64,000 nucleotides of DNA from Capitulum mitella. Its lineage: Eukaryota > Arthropoda > Thecostraca > Pollicipedomorpha > Pollicipedidae. The notes beneath the pieces are model-generated. The model was given only the letters and a program-made list of their open reading frames with translations, had not been told where the DNA came from and did not search any database. Shown piece by piece: positions 11,225 through 23,467 of this stretch; the stretch's first letter is position 1; the number at the start of each line of letters is the position of its first letter. The stretch spans positions 14,234,144 to 14,298,143 of the forward strand of contig CP099849.1 of the NCBI GenBank assembly GCA_030062745.1, given 5' to 3'. Made by a program: the position numbers and the translations under genes.

Positions 11225-12013
11225 TGCAGACTTGCGTGGAACTGCTGTGTGGCAGTATCAGGTGCTGACTCAGACGCTAGAGGTCATTTGCAGACAACAG
11301 TACAATGCGCTTCAAGAAGAAAGTGAGATATTACAGATCCTGTTAGGCCATGCCTTCAGTTCCTGGGCAGTCTTCGGGGCCGTTTATGATCATTCGGGAC
11401 CGTGAAAACACCACTACCAAACTCTAACAAGTGCGCATGATGATACAACCACACAGCTTGAGGAGGGGGGGGGCCATTTCTCAAAAGGTCACCAAGGTTA
11501 GAAAACAGTGAGTTGCTTTTCCCGTCTACAAATTCTGAGGATATAAAATCTAAAAAAGCATGTGATCTAAAAAGTAGCACTTAACATTCGGAATATTCGC
11601 AGCACATAACAATCAGATATCACAAATCCCATTCTTCTCCAGCAATCTGGCCTCAACCCACAAAAGCCTGGTTCCTCCCATAACCGCTAGTTGCATTTCC
11701 TAATACAATTATTTCCATGCCAATGCAGCGACAAAGTGGGTCGGCGCAGCCAACTACCCGCAGGAAGGATCCAGGATTTTGCAGGGGATTTTTCTAGGGG
11801 CGCCAAAACCATGTTTTGGGGAACGCCGTAACCGCACCGAAAGGGCGCCAAACTCGATCGTAATAGCAATGAAGTCACATACAACTAAGCAAAGCCCTAT
11901 TAAACGAACGCCTACGTCTCATTACAGAGCTATGACGCCCAACGCCCCATGCCGCCCTATGTCCTACTACCGATGCCGTATTACAAGAGTGTACGATGTC
12001 ACATGTACGCTCT
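11225..12013. other. GEN1 upstream region
   Basis: Non-coding stretch 5' of GEN1 on the minus strand. I see no clear TATA box or initiator. It ends at the TTAA of a family B fragment. Confidence 0.35.
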
Positions 12014-12234
12014 TAACCCTATTCCCAGCGGGCTAGACGGTACAGCCGATTCCCGACAAGGGGGGGATTTGTCCCCCCCTGGGATCCCGACAACTTATCA
12101 CCCGATTCCATGGCAAAAAATGGCAATCGATTTGCCACGACGTAAAGTACATCTTCATAAAGTGAAGCTTTCAAAATTTTGAAAGGGGTGGATACAGGGG
12201 GCGAGAAAGTCAAAATGGGGGATATGTTTGGACT
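12014..12234 (-). mobile_element. Family B fragment (right end, antisense)
   Basis: TTAA followed by CCCTATTCCCAGCGGGCTAG, then the reverse of the family B right end including the GATTGCC and GGTGGATACA blocks. It ends at 12234 next to the sense copy that starts at 12239. With 14706-15154 it appears to be the other half of an antisense copy split by that insertion, with the middle lost. Confidence 0.8.
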
Positions 12235-12238
12235 TTAA

Positions 12239-14701
12239 CCCTATTGACGGCAGGGGGACTGAATCCGCCCCCCTCGGGTTTTTTGCTTCCCAATTCCAGG
12301 ATTTTTTACGCAGTTTCACGAAACTTGGTGACTTCTCCTAGCTATTCCTTCTACGTGCCGTGACAAAATTTCAAAATTCCATTTTGCTCAGGGGCGGAGC
12401 CAGGCAACCTTTTTGGGAGGCACCTCAGGCCATTTTTGGCCCTGTTGAGGGTAAAAGGAAAATAACTGCCAAAAATAGCGTTTTTAAGATAAAACTTAAA
12501 ACTTTATATGCGTGTATAGCAAAATAGCTGGGCACCGTGCAGATACAATTTTGTTCACGTGAGGTCACTTTACAACGTCAGGCCAAGATCAAAAGCCAAA
12601 ATTTGGTTTTATAGCAATAATTTCAGCGCTGTTTTTTTCAAATGCCAAACCCGGAATACGCACGACGCAGAAGGGTTCCCTCTGCTTGTATATCACGTTT
12701 CAGCTTGATATCAGGTCGGGTCACGGAGCTACGACCTAAAATGCCAGTGCGCGTACGCTATATCACAATAGCCGTAAAATGAAATCTTTGAAACAGAGTG
12801 AATTCAAATGATTGAAAACGTTTACAGATAATATTAAGTGCATACGAGATCATTTCAAGTGATTCCAAGGTCAATGAACGTCATTTAATGTCACAGCTCA
12901 CAAGCTGATCTAAATAACGTTTGACCATGACAGTTCCCCTTTTTTCATGTCCCTGGCACCGCCTGTGCTAACATTATATATATCCCGCGCACGACCGTCG
13001 GTCTGTTTCGAACATGGGCGACTGGGGGGGGGGGGCAGTTGACTGCCCCCTCTAACTCGCGAACGGTTGGTCGCACGATAAAAATAAGCATACCGTTGGA
13101 AAGCCTGTGACGAGTAGAGCTCGAAACTGGTATCATTTTCAGTTTTAGATAATATGTAAGCAATTTACGCCCTATATATGTTTTCTCATAGCCGACTGCA
13201 TGACACCGAGAAATGGCCTGAATCTCAAGGGCTGTGACTATTAACGCATAGGTAAAGGCACCAGCGCACAAGTAAAGGTCCGCGGAGGCCGATACACGTC
13301 TAATTTCCCCAGATTTGTTCAATATATACGCCGAAACGTTGAGTTAAAGACACGGTAATTCTACCGCCAGCTGGCAGTGTGCGCCGATGCCGTATGCGGT
13401 ATTCAATTGACGAGAACTAATTTTAGCGTTCCTTTATTTTCGCGAAAAAAGACGATCTATGTCAATTTTATTGATCTTTGTGGTTCTGGTGGTGGTTTTT
13501 CATGCTTAAATTTTAGAAAAATTGATTAATTACCAATCTACAAAGTTGGCGGAGCTTTATTCGCGAGAGCCTGTTTATTTCCAAAATATGCTACTTTTTC
13601 ACACTTTTTGAGGTTCCTGACATTAATTATGTCTGTGCAAGCTAGTTCTGCCATTTTCTACCCATTCTGAGTAATTCATCGTCGATTTTGACGGTGGTAC
13701 ATTTTGGCCCACTACAGTTATTCGTGACCTGACCTCAGGTCAATGGCTGGAAGTCACTTATACTTTGCCCAATGACGGTAACTAGATGTCTGCTTCACTC
13801 CACACTAACAATGTTATGGAATACTGCGTCAATTTACGAAAAAACGGCGATGTCTTAAAAATGGGCTTGACCTTAAGTCAATGACCCGGAAAATTCCGAA
13901 AAACCTGAGATAGCAGATTTGTTGCATCTATCACGATCACTAATCCCTGAAAGTATTATTGAGATATCTTGTTTTGCGAAAAAGTTAGAGGGCGCTGAAC
14001 TTTTTTTGACATAAGTCTGCTTGACCTGACCTAGGTCAGGCACCTGACGTGGCCTGAGGTCAAAATTTTGATACGAGATGTAAAATTGATGGAGCAAAAG
14101 CTACACACAGTTTCGTGACTCTGTGTTTGTTGGTTCTCTCGCAATCCCAGAAAAACCTCAGGGGGGCAGTCAACTGCCCCCCCCCCAGTCGGGGACGGGA
14201 TATACATATACATATACATAACACTATACATTATACAACATTGTAATGGAATTTGCATCTTTTTAGCCTAACATGACTAGCAAAAGCCAAAAAAGTGTTT
14301 TCGCCTTTTTTGTCCATCCAGCTGTTGAAAACTAATCCCTCCTATTTTTGAAAACCCGTGAACACCTATGAATTTTCTCGAGATTTCAAATGTGAGTACC
14401 AATGGTAAAAGTCCTATCCATAATCTCTCGATTCATGCCAGTTTCATCGAAAACGGTCCATAAACAACGGAGTTATAAGAAGTCCAAAAATACTCCTAAT
14501 TTTGATATTTTTGCCCCTTGTATCCACCGCTTTCAGAATTCTGAAAACTTATTTTTATAAAAGTGTAGTTTATCTCATGGCAAATCGATTGCCGTTTGTT
14601 GCGATGAAATCGGATGTATAGTTCTCGACACCTCACGGTGGGGGCCGAATCCGCCCCCCTGCCGGGAATCGACCATACTGTCTAGCCCTCCGGGAATAGG
14701 G
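12239..14701 (+). mobile_element. Family B non-coding transposon, copy 1 (hosts a family A insertion)
   Basis: Starts CCCTATT after TTAA (12235-12238) and ends GGGAATAGGG before TTAG (14702-14705). The length without the nested family A copy (12984-14199) is about 1.24 kb, as in the other copies. The internal order is shared with 34967, 39028 and 53868: a GGGCGGAGCCAGGCAAC block, an AAGGTCAAAAG block, a CATGTCCCTGGCACCGCCT block, a CGGTCCATAAACAACGGAG block and a TTCTCGAGATCT-like terminal block. No protein is encoded. Confidence 0.9.
12984..14199 (-). mobile_element. Family A non-coding transposon, copy 2, nested in family B
   Basis: Same element as 520-1724 in the opposite orientation. The ends are CCCGCGCACGACCG and CAGTCGGGGACGGG. 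Both sides are flanked by ATAT (12980-12983 and 14200-14203). The host element is cut between GCTAACATTATA and the segment that continues toward ACATTGTAATGG; uninterrupted family B copies have these parts nearly joined, which proves a later insertion. Confidence 0.88.
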
Positions 14702-14705
14702 TTAG

Positions 14706-15154
14706 GGGGCACCCTTCTACGTCACATATATCCCGAGTTTGACATTCGGAAGAATAGCGCCAAAATTATTACTATAAAACCAAATTTTGACCTCTGACCT
14801 TGATCTGACCTTGTAAAGTGACCCCAGATTAACAAAGTTGTATGTGTGTGCTTGCTGAAGTATTTACCTGTGCATCCGTGTAAAGTTTTAAGCTCTATCC
14901 TAAAAAACATTATTTTTGGCAGGCATTTCCTTTTACCCTCAACAGGGCCAAAAATGACCTGGGGTGCCTCCCAAAAACGTGGTCTGGCTCCACCCCTGGG
15001 CAAAATAGAATTACGAAATTCTGCTAAAATACGTAGAAAGAATAGCGAGGAAAAGACACCAAGTTTCGTGAAGCTGTGTCAGAAACCCTGGAAATGGCAA
15101 TCAAAGAACCCGAGGGGGGGGGGCGGATTCGGCCCCCTGCAGGGAATAGAGTTA
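14706..15154 (-). mobile_element. Family B fragment (left end, antisense)
   Basis: About 450 bp of the family B left half in reverse, from the block matching CGTAGAAGGGTGCC to the terminus GCAGGGAATAGAG followed by TTAA at 15152-15155. It abuts the sense copy at 12239-14701. Confidence 0.8.
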
Positions 15155-15164
15155 AACGATAGGG

Positions 15165-17100
15165 CGCCTTTGTATCAACGAACAACATTCGTCCGCGAAA
15201 AACTGTTCCAGGCACCAATCTGAATGCAAGGCTTGGCTCTGTGCCGCTGTCACAAAGGTGCCATTCTAGCGAAAGGGCGCCTATTATTAAAACGATGGTG
15301 TCTCTTCGATGTTACTAGGGCCTTATTTTGAGCAACAAAATGTCATGGTCTTTCATCGGGGGGCCTCCGTGTGTAAGTGGCGACTTTTGATTGAAGAGGC
15401 GCCCGCACTCCATCACACGAGCGCCGTCAACAGCAGCATGTTTTAAACGACAGGCGACCAACAGTCAGCAACACGGGCGCCTGCTTAATGTCAACGGGGG
15501 CCTTTTTAACGACAGGGCGCCCATAGTCCATCCAAGAGGCGCCTCCTTGGAATCAGAGGGACGGTTTTTGAACGACTGCTCAGCCATTTTGTGCTCCAGA
15601 ACAAAAGTTATGCTCCAACACCATGAACAAAAACCAAATTTCCAACCAGGGTACTGGCAATCTGTTATTCAAGAGGCACACATGACACCAAAAGTGCACC
15701 CCTGTGGTGGAATACGCACACAGCAATATTTAAAATGCACCCAGGTGACACCCAGGAGACATCTCTGGAATGGCCCATGGGTGCCATCATTCAAAAGGCA
15801 TACCTTACACAGTGTGATGAGATTTGCAACTTTGGGTGGAAAACGACACCCAACCACAAATATAGATATGTCCCAATCATGGAAATAATTGCAAGTCAGC
15901 ATCATTTTGGTGGCAAATCGTATGTTCCCAGGCCCTGATGTGCATTTCTACAGTGCAGGATTCAATCATAATGCATATTTCCCTCCTCCATGATTCTGAC
16001 ATCCTTTGACAGTTTTTTACATCTGTGCAGCTAACTAGAAATAAATTTCTAAACATTATGGCCATTGGCAACCATTATTTTTGCCATGCTCATCCAGATA
16101 TTTACATCATTTGGTTTTCTGCTACATCCTGACACCCAGAACAAAATGAATTTGGCTGCACTGCTGTGGCTCCAAGCAGATGTCCTTGCAATGGCACATG
16201 GGTGCCCTGCTGGTAAAAACGAGTAGCCCTGTGATACCAAGGATGTGTATCACAGGGCCACTGGTTTATGGTCTCTGGTCTGGTCACAACTCTGGTCACA
16301 GAATTCCCAACTCTGTGACCAGAGTTGGAAAATGGGCTTTTGTGCTTGGTGTCAGAGTATAATTTTAGTTTTGGAGTACAAAATTTTGAAAACAGTAGTG
16401 CTGATTTCAGTTGGCATTCTTGAGGTAAGCCACTTATGACATCATACCTGCTTGCCACTGAATGGAGACAGTCATTTGGTTGTGCAGAGTTAGAAATTTG
16501 TCACAATGGCTAGAGTGTAGCTTTTTGATGAAGGCACAAGATCAAACTTTGGGGGTACAAAATGTTTTTGGAGCACATATTTTCTGGTATTCTTCAGCAC
16601 CAAAACACCACCTCTTCCAACCTTGCCTGTGACACTAAGGAGCTATCCCTGCAGCAGAGTATGGCTGTGCTGCCATCCAAAAGATGCCCATATGACACCA
16701 AAGGGGCACCTATTTAATGCAGTATGAGTAGGCTATCATTCAAAAGTTGCTGCTGTGGTGCCAAGAATGCACCTGACTGATAGATAGAGGCACCCTGTCA
16801 GTCAACAGGTACTCATAAGACCCAGAGGCACTCTGGTGAAGGATCATGGCACTTCATAGTTCAGAATAATGCCCAGTACCATCAAAGAGGCACCCATGTT
16901 TTGGCCATAGGCACCATTTTTTAAAATGACTCCCTGGTCACAAAAGCACAGAGCCAGACATTACATTCAGACTGGTGCTTGATTAAGTTTTCAGGGACAA
17001 ATTTTGAACAATGATGCAAAGGCACTCTATCACTAAAGGGCACACAACATCATTATGCACTTGGTAATGGTCAAGCAGGCATCCACTTATCCTAAATGCC
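15165..17100. repeat. Degenerate GGCGCC/GGCACC repeat array
   Basis: Irregular 35-70 bp units, each with a six-base core followed by words such as ATGACACCAAA and AAAACGACA. From 15165 to about 15550 the core is GGCGCC (AGGGCGCC, GAGGCGCC, CGGGCGCC). From about 15660 onward the same units carry GGCACC or GTGCCA-like cores (AGAGGCACAC, GGGGCACC, AGAGGCACC). The repeat therefore crosses into the CpG-depleted block, and its CpG sites read as CpA or TpG there. No coding sequence is evident. Confidence 0.6.
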
Positions 17101-18165
17101 TGTCAACTGTGACAGTGGCACCTCAGATGGAGACTGGGAAACATGAAACTATCTACCTGTTAGTGCACTGACATTCAGTGCATAACTTCCACATCAGCAT
17201 ATTTCCAGAAACTTTTAAGTTTTTTTCCACCTGAGAGCACAGCAGCATATTTCTGCATGCCATGGCTGGTAAAATCTCAGTTATGCACCATTGGTGGATA
17301 AAGAGAATATGGAGGCCATTGTTATCTCAGGCCAGCCTGGAAATGCCATGCTGCCAGAAAATGAAATAAATTGTAGGCAAGAAACCAATACAGTGGTGGC
17401 CATTTTGTGGTATGGCCACAATATAATGTATATGTACTAATCATTACTCTAAAGCCAGCCCAGCACAGTCCCTATTCAGATATGCCATAATACTGCTCTT
17501 CATGTGACCTGGCCTGTTTGTTTGAACCAAGTCCAATCACACCCTTAACTGGCCTGTAGCCTCTAATATCCTATATTGAGCATGCATGCAACATTAAGCC
17601 CCACAAATGCTCCCATCCTTTGAGTGCCCCCATAAACTGCCCTGGTGACACATACCCTAGTGCAAGAAACAAATTATCGTTTTTAAAAAATTATTTTTTT
17701 TTTTAACCCCCCCCACCAGTAAATGTGGACACAGCATCTAAAACTGCTTTACTTTTACAGCCACTCTGTGGTGCCACTTTTGCAGGTGATGAGCTATTAG
17801 AGTGAGCTGATATCTGTCTGGCCATTACTGTGCTTTTTGGCAATTGGACATGGATGCCCTTCTGTTAAAAAGATGTCCTCGTAACATCAAGGAAGCTGTC
17901 ATAACATATCCATACATGCAATAAAATATGCCCATATAAATTGCAGGCATTCCACATTCATGCCAATTTGAGTAAAAGCATGGAGTTATTTCAATCCAAT
18001 CACATACATGTGGGTGTTAAGCAATTTACATGCCATTGCAATGAAGTCTGGTGCCATTTTTGGATATTTTGCCACCTTACATACATAAATGCACTTGTAA
18101 TACATATATATATCATTTAATATATACCAATATAAATACCTGAGTGATATTTGCTAACAGTGACC
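17101..18165. other. CpG-depleted non-coding DNA
   Basis: AT-leaning non-coding DNA. Reading by eye from 16222 to 18160 I find only two CpG dinucleotides (17668 and 17880), although TpG and CpA are common. No gene or named repeat is visible. CpG returns abruptly at 18166. Confidence 0.7.
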
Positions 18166-18223
18166 CGCCTTGCTTGAATGTGCGGTCCTTACCTACATGT
18201 TTGTTTGTTGTGGGTTAGGACGC

Positions 18224-18297
18224 ACAGCCTCTTGGGCTCAAGCGTCCGTGTCTTAAGTCAAGTCTTGTGTCCTGTCGGGCGTCAGTCAGTCGTCTGC
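18224..18297 (+). repeat. 75-bp dispersed repeat, copy 1
   Basis: The unit begins ACAGCCTCTTGGGCTCA and ends GGGCGTCAGTCAGTCGTCTG. Related copies lie at 23468-23545, 23546-23620 and 23856-23931. Confidence 0.75.
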
Positions 18298-18639
18298 CCC
18301 TTACCTACATGGACATTCCAAACAGAACAGTGCTTAGGCCTATGTGCGTCGCGTGCCGTACCCGATTATATAGCCCGTCCTGTACCCAAGGCCCTCAACA
18401 GGAGGTATGGTCACCAAGCGATTTGTTTATTCTGCGCAAGCCGCTGTGTGACGTCACTGGGAGTGACTCCGTCGGCGCCCGCCACGGACATTGAATAAGC
18501 AGCCCAGATCTCGGCCGTCGGACGCTTGTGCTTCATCTTCACCCCGATTTTAACGGACATAATATCATGCAGTATGCCATGTTTTCATGAAAATGAAGTA
18601 ATAATCCGTAAGAACGGTGCATGTATTATGTGATTGCCG

Positions 18640-18722
18640 TGTCGGTGCTCAGTTGGTTAAGCGTCTGTTACCGCTGCCCACCATGGCCAGGTGGGTTCGA
18701 ATCGTCTCGGTCCTCATTTTTT
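18640..18722 (+). repeat. tRNA-derived SINE head (or tRNA pseudogene)
   Basis: It contains a Pol III A-box-like GCTCAGTTGGTTAAGCG and, 34 bases on, a B-box GGGTTCGAATC. The acceptor and anticodon stems do not pair well, so I do not call a functional tRNA. The sequence continues into a T-rich, unstructured tail, as in a SINE body. Confidence 0.5.
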
Positions 18723-19039
18723 CTCCTGGAGGCCACTTAACCCTCCAAGCGACGCATAGCAGATGTTGACTACCGCGCGATCGTGTGGGTCACACCCGCA
18801 CGTTAAATTTTCGCCTCCGCATTATACAGTTAGATTGGCATAACGCAATCTGGTGCATGACAGTGTACAATCACTGCTCAGCACGGGCTCTGATTTTAAT
18901 GCACCCCAGCGAACCATTTTCACCATTTTTTCTTTTAATAACGATAGCAAAGAAATGTGAAGTACGGTGATATATTTCAACACTTGTGAATACGGCCATG
19001 ACGTGTCTCGGAGTGCTGCGGCAGGCCGGGACACTTTTC

Positions 19040-19900
19040 CGAGCACCGTAGCAGACCGGAACACCTCTCAAAGCTGGGCTCTATCTTGAGACTGTATTCG
19101 GTTCCTCCCGACAAGCGTACGTCAGGTGGGGCGGTACAACCATTGTCCAAGGCTAGATACAGTCAACCAGTTGGCCGCGAAGGTCTGCCGGGTCAGCGGG
19201 CCGCAGGCGCCAGCGTCCGAGCCCAGCGCAGTCATGGCTACACAACACCTCCCCCTAAGACGTGGAGACCAATCCACGCATCCGACCATACACGCCACCG
19301 CAAACAGAACAAAGCAACAGCCAATAACAATGCAGTCACCCCCACGAAACCGATTATCACTGCTTGGCCTGGATACTACTCTGCTGCCGTACCTTTCGCA
19401 CGTAACGATACACTGGCTCGGACCAGTTCACCGAGAGTTTCTGCGGCTGCTGGCGTCCTCGTAGACCGAGTCCAGTCCGCAGCCCGCCTCGCGGGCATTG
19501 CCGGAGCTCTAGCGCCCGTGCGGCCGCTGCCACACGCAACACCGTTGACGCGAAGGCCGCCGCAGTCGCCATATCCAACGTCGTCAGGGCCGTCATCGTG
19601 ACTGCCATCGCCCTTAATGCCGCCGTCGCTACCGTGACGGCCGCCGGAGTCGGGGCAGCTGCCATCACCGTTGTCTCAATCTCTGCCGCCATCTTGCGAG
19701 ACCGTCACGAACGGTCGCGGGGGCCGGGGATACCGGCTGTTGCGCCAGTATATGCGCCCGCTGGGCATACGTACCACGTAATTTCGTCGCCAGCCAACGC
19801 CCATGACGGTCCCCGACTGTTCCCACAGATTCGCCTTGGGGTCCTGCATAACGACGTGCTGTCCGGTACAGAGAGGCCGGAACGGGTGGAAACACATGAA
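19040..19900. other. CpG-rich non-coding island
   Basis: A GC- and CpG-rich block, 19100-19800, with Ala-rich open frames on both strands (minus 19357-19692, plus 19598-20023). No domain, and the frames are mutual shadows. It could be a promoter region or a first exon of an unseen gene, but I cannot support a gene. Confidence 0.3.
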
Positions 19901-20441
19901 GATACAAATGTAGTTACAAGCGTCCAAAACGAGATACATGCAGTTACATGTACAAAGCTACATGCTGTTGTATTTACAAATTTCAATGACATTTTTTGCG
20001 TGATAATGGCATGCATCAGTTAACTGCCCATTGCCTTATGATGCCTCTAATGCAGGCTGCAGCCAGCTTCAAACTTTTTGCATTAGATCTGCAAGTTATC
20101 ACCTTTAACACACCTTTACACCCAAGGCACCCTAGTGTCTTCTTCTTTCAAAACAAGGACAAGCTCAGCTCTTGGCATTTACATTTACCAACAACCAACA
20201 ATCAACAGGTGAACACAGCACAATTAGCTGGCATCTTTGCTTATCAGCTCAAATATGAAATGAAGGATACAACAATAGAATATACAATAAACCACCAACA
20301 CTTAGATGCATTAGCTATGGCCACAATTACAAGCCTGAAACGTTGTTATAGAATGCCACAGAAACATCATCACACTGCAGGGCCTATTTTAAGGAAAAAT
20401 GACTGCGGGGGCAATTCTGCGAACGAGACGCATTGACTGAG

Positions 20442-20538
20442 ACCACCCCCCCGGGACATTTGCGTTCTCCTTATTGAATTTTGTCCACTGACCACCCCCC
20501 TGGGACATTTGCGTTCTCCTTATTGAATTTTGTCCACT
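20442..20538 (+). repeat. 49-bp tandem duplication
   Basis: Two nearly identical units, each starting ACCACCCCCC(C/T)GGGACATT and ending TTGAATTTTGTCCACT. They stand directly before an AT microsatellite. Confidence 0.93.
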
Positions 20539-20644
20539 TCATATATATATATATACGTATATATATATATACGTATATATAATATATATATATACGTATA
20601 TATATATTTATATACGTATATATAAATGCTTTTCTAGGGAAGGC

Positions 20645-20687
<43 letters not shown>
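20539..20687. repeat. (TA)n microsatellite with TACGTA punctuation
   Basis: TA runs broken by regularly spaced TACGTA, then a short unique piece, then a second TA run at about 20650-20687. Confidence 0.95.
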
Positions 20688-20690
<3 letters not shown>

Positions 20691-21329
20691 GCGAATTACG
20701 ATGAACACTTTTCCACAGCGCTCTGTCATTAACTGATATGTCTTTTGGAGGAAATCATGTGTGCAAAATATGGCCTTGGTCCAACACTCTTAAGCACTTT
20801 CACACGAAGGCCGTATGTCGTTTGTGCTGGATTTTATTTTATTTCGATGAAATTCGCGCCGGCTTTTGTGCATTCCGAGCCCATTAAATTCAAAGATCAC
20901 CATTCCATTTCTTCCCAGCAAGAATTCATTCTCCATGGACTTGTGATCCCTGGGAGATTCGTTCAGGGAGAGATGTGTCTGAAATGCCCCCAAACGTGTT
21001 TTGTGCTTCAGTTTTTTTTTTTTTAAACCAAGCGCACGATATGCATAAAATGCACATCATAGTACTCCTTTTGACACACTGGATCGAAAGACATTCCACA
21101 TTCTGTCTCAGGTCACAGGTCACTGGCCCTGGCGCCAGCAGTGTGGCTTAGGTGTGAATGATACTTCAGTCCTCTTTGTGGTCTCGGGGTTCTGGCGACG
21201 ATGCTATTCGGCGACTTGCAGCAGGTACTGCTTTTGTCCTTCATCCTTCGTCAGTACCTCGTTGTATACTTGGATAAGAGTCACAGCTCGTTCGGCGAAG
21301 TCGCTAACTACGCAATCCCGCACAGGACT

Positions 21330-22830
21330 TCCTTAGAGTTCTTGGAGCCAGGTGCTGTCTCCCAATCAGCGGGATCGGCGGCAAGGAAGTCCATGTTGAT
21401 GCCGTAGGGTTTCAGGTTGCCAACCGACTTTGCGGTAATGAAGTCGACGATGATCTGCCTGGGACGAGAACCTCCTTTGCTGCGAGATCCACCTGCGCTC
21501 GCTGGGAGGACTCTCCGATCCCTGTTCCTGGAGTGCCGCGATCATCCGCGTCTTCATCTCACACGGCACGCCGTCGTCGAAGAACGACACACCCGCCAGT
21601 TCTTCGCTGGGGCACCATAATAGGTGATTGTTTTAATAAATCATATGTCGACTATAATGGCATAATAGATAATAGGTGATCGGCAAACTCCTGGGAGATC
21701 CCCTTCGAAATTTCAGCATTCACATCAGGCTTTGCAGAACGGCCAGGTCGTGCACGGAAACGCTGACCGCCGATGAAGAGCAGAACCATGCACTGACGTA
21801 CAAAACAACCATGAAAGAGACGAAGCGCTTGAGTGCTCCCAATTCACTCAGAGTCACGGAGAACTGATGGCAAAACAAGAAGATCTTGATCCCGCAGATT
21901 ATGCGCCCCATCCATCTGGCGCGATGGAACCATCCATCTGGAGAGCACCTGGCTGGGGAACTTGATTCCCCGTGGAGGCTCTTGACCAAAGGGGATAATC
22001 GAGACCTCAAAGAACCAACGATAATCATCGCTAGGCTGGATTTCGGCGAGCTTCTTGCGGCAGAAGGCGACGAAACGATCATCGGAAGTGAAAAACGTCT
22101 CGGCCACTGCTGGCTCCAGGTCTTCATACACCATAGGTTCAAACTTGTTCCAATCAATGAGCCTCCATCTCTTCTTGAAGCTCTTGAACAAGGAGATCGC
22201 GGTCCCGAGGACGGACCGAAGCGCATGGAGAAAGCCGCCTCTGCCACCAGTTCGACGATATGATGACGACAAGCAAAGTGAATAAGGCCGTCACTCAAGC
22301 TTCTGCTGAACAAGCGTGTTTGCTCCCACAACTTGTCCAGTATTGCTGGAGGTGGTGTCGAAGCTCATGCCGACCACGTTGTCCGAAACCTCCCAGTCTT
22401 CCAGACAAAGCGCGACAACGTCGGCTGGCGTTGCTCCGGCTCTACTTGCAACTTCCAAGCACCGAAGAGCTTGGCGGCACTTCTTGGACCGGTTACAATG
22501 ACAAAGTCGATCCACCTTTTCCTTTCCATCGTCAGCAACAGTTTGCCGTCCCAGTGGACCACCAGGTTGGGTGACGCGGAGAAAGAATGCCAGATTTCGT
22601 CCGCAGTGGCTTTCCTCTGCGATCTACGTGTGCGCCTGCCCGAGCTTCTGTGATCGCTAGTTCAGAGGAGTCGTGGCTGAGGACCGAAGCCGTCGCCGAT
22701 AGGAAGTGAATTGCAGAGCGATCATTGAGCTTGGTCCGATCGAGGGCTGCTGCCTGACCAGGAGTGGCGATGTTTTTGGCTCTCCTGCAGGGCCGCTTCG
22801 AAGGTATGGCCAAGGGCCAAGGGTCATCCT
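21330..22830 (-). pseudogene. Decayed transposase-like repeat-family protein
   Basis: Minus-strand frames together show a protein with ALDRTKLNDRSA near the start, then GMSFDTTSSNTG, FACRHHIVELV, FGPSSGP, LFKSFKKRWRLIDWNKFEP, RWMGRIICGIKIFLF and, last, FFDDGVPCEMK. To my recollection this order of motifs belongs to a multi-copy, transposase-like family common in aquatic invertebrates. The D-TT, CRHH and later acidic residues suggest an RNase-H-type fold, but that is inference. The reading frame is broken in several places and no terminal repeats were found, so this is an old, inactive copy. I cannot assign the superfamily. Confidence 0.7.
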
Positions 22831-23467
22831 GATCTGTCAGTTGTGTGTTGTCGGTAGGCGAGTATTCCAGCTGGGCAGTTGCCTCATGCTCAGTCTGCTG
22901 TTTAATCTAACGGCGGGCCCTTTAAAGCTTCGGCCTACTGTTGTCGTTGAAGAGCTCGCTCCTCCTCAGAAGGGAACTTATCGAATATCACCATGACGCC
23001 TCGGCGACCTGGCTCCCTTTGGGCCTAGAGAATGTCTTTATCCCCTTCATCTCCGCAGAACAAGCCAGCCTGCAAACCCTAAATGCTTAATGCCAAGGCC
23101 GGCTAAACTTGGCACCTGCGCTCCCGTCCTCAAAATCAACTCAAAGTAAAGGTAGCTTCAGTGATAAACCACAGCGCAATCCACCACATTGGGATGGAAA
23201 ACCGCAATGAAGTCTAAATGTTTAAACATTGCAATTTCCTGTTTTCCAATTATTCATTTGTTTATCTCGAATTTCTGATTTTTCAATTTGTTTTTACCAT
23301 TTCTTGTCCTGAATTTGCCTTTTTCCATCTCGGTGTTGCGTAGTGGAGCCGCACTACCCCCCCCCCGTGTATTCCTATAGACCTGACATTTTCCAGTGAC
23401 GGAAAAGCGCAATACTGAGATGAAAAAATCGAAGCAGAAAAACTGGAAAACCGCGCATTGGAGCCTG
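22831..23467. other. Unassigned non-coding stretch
   Basis: Nothing recognisable. It is T/A-rich around 23220-23460 with a short C-run at 23358-23366. Confidence 0.4.

Noticed and set aside
18640-18722. Functional tRNA gene
   Set aside because: A and B boxes are present but the stems do not pair, so a SINE head or pseudogene is more likely.
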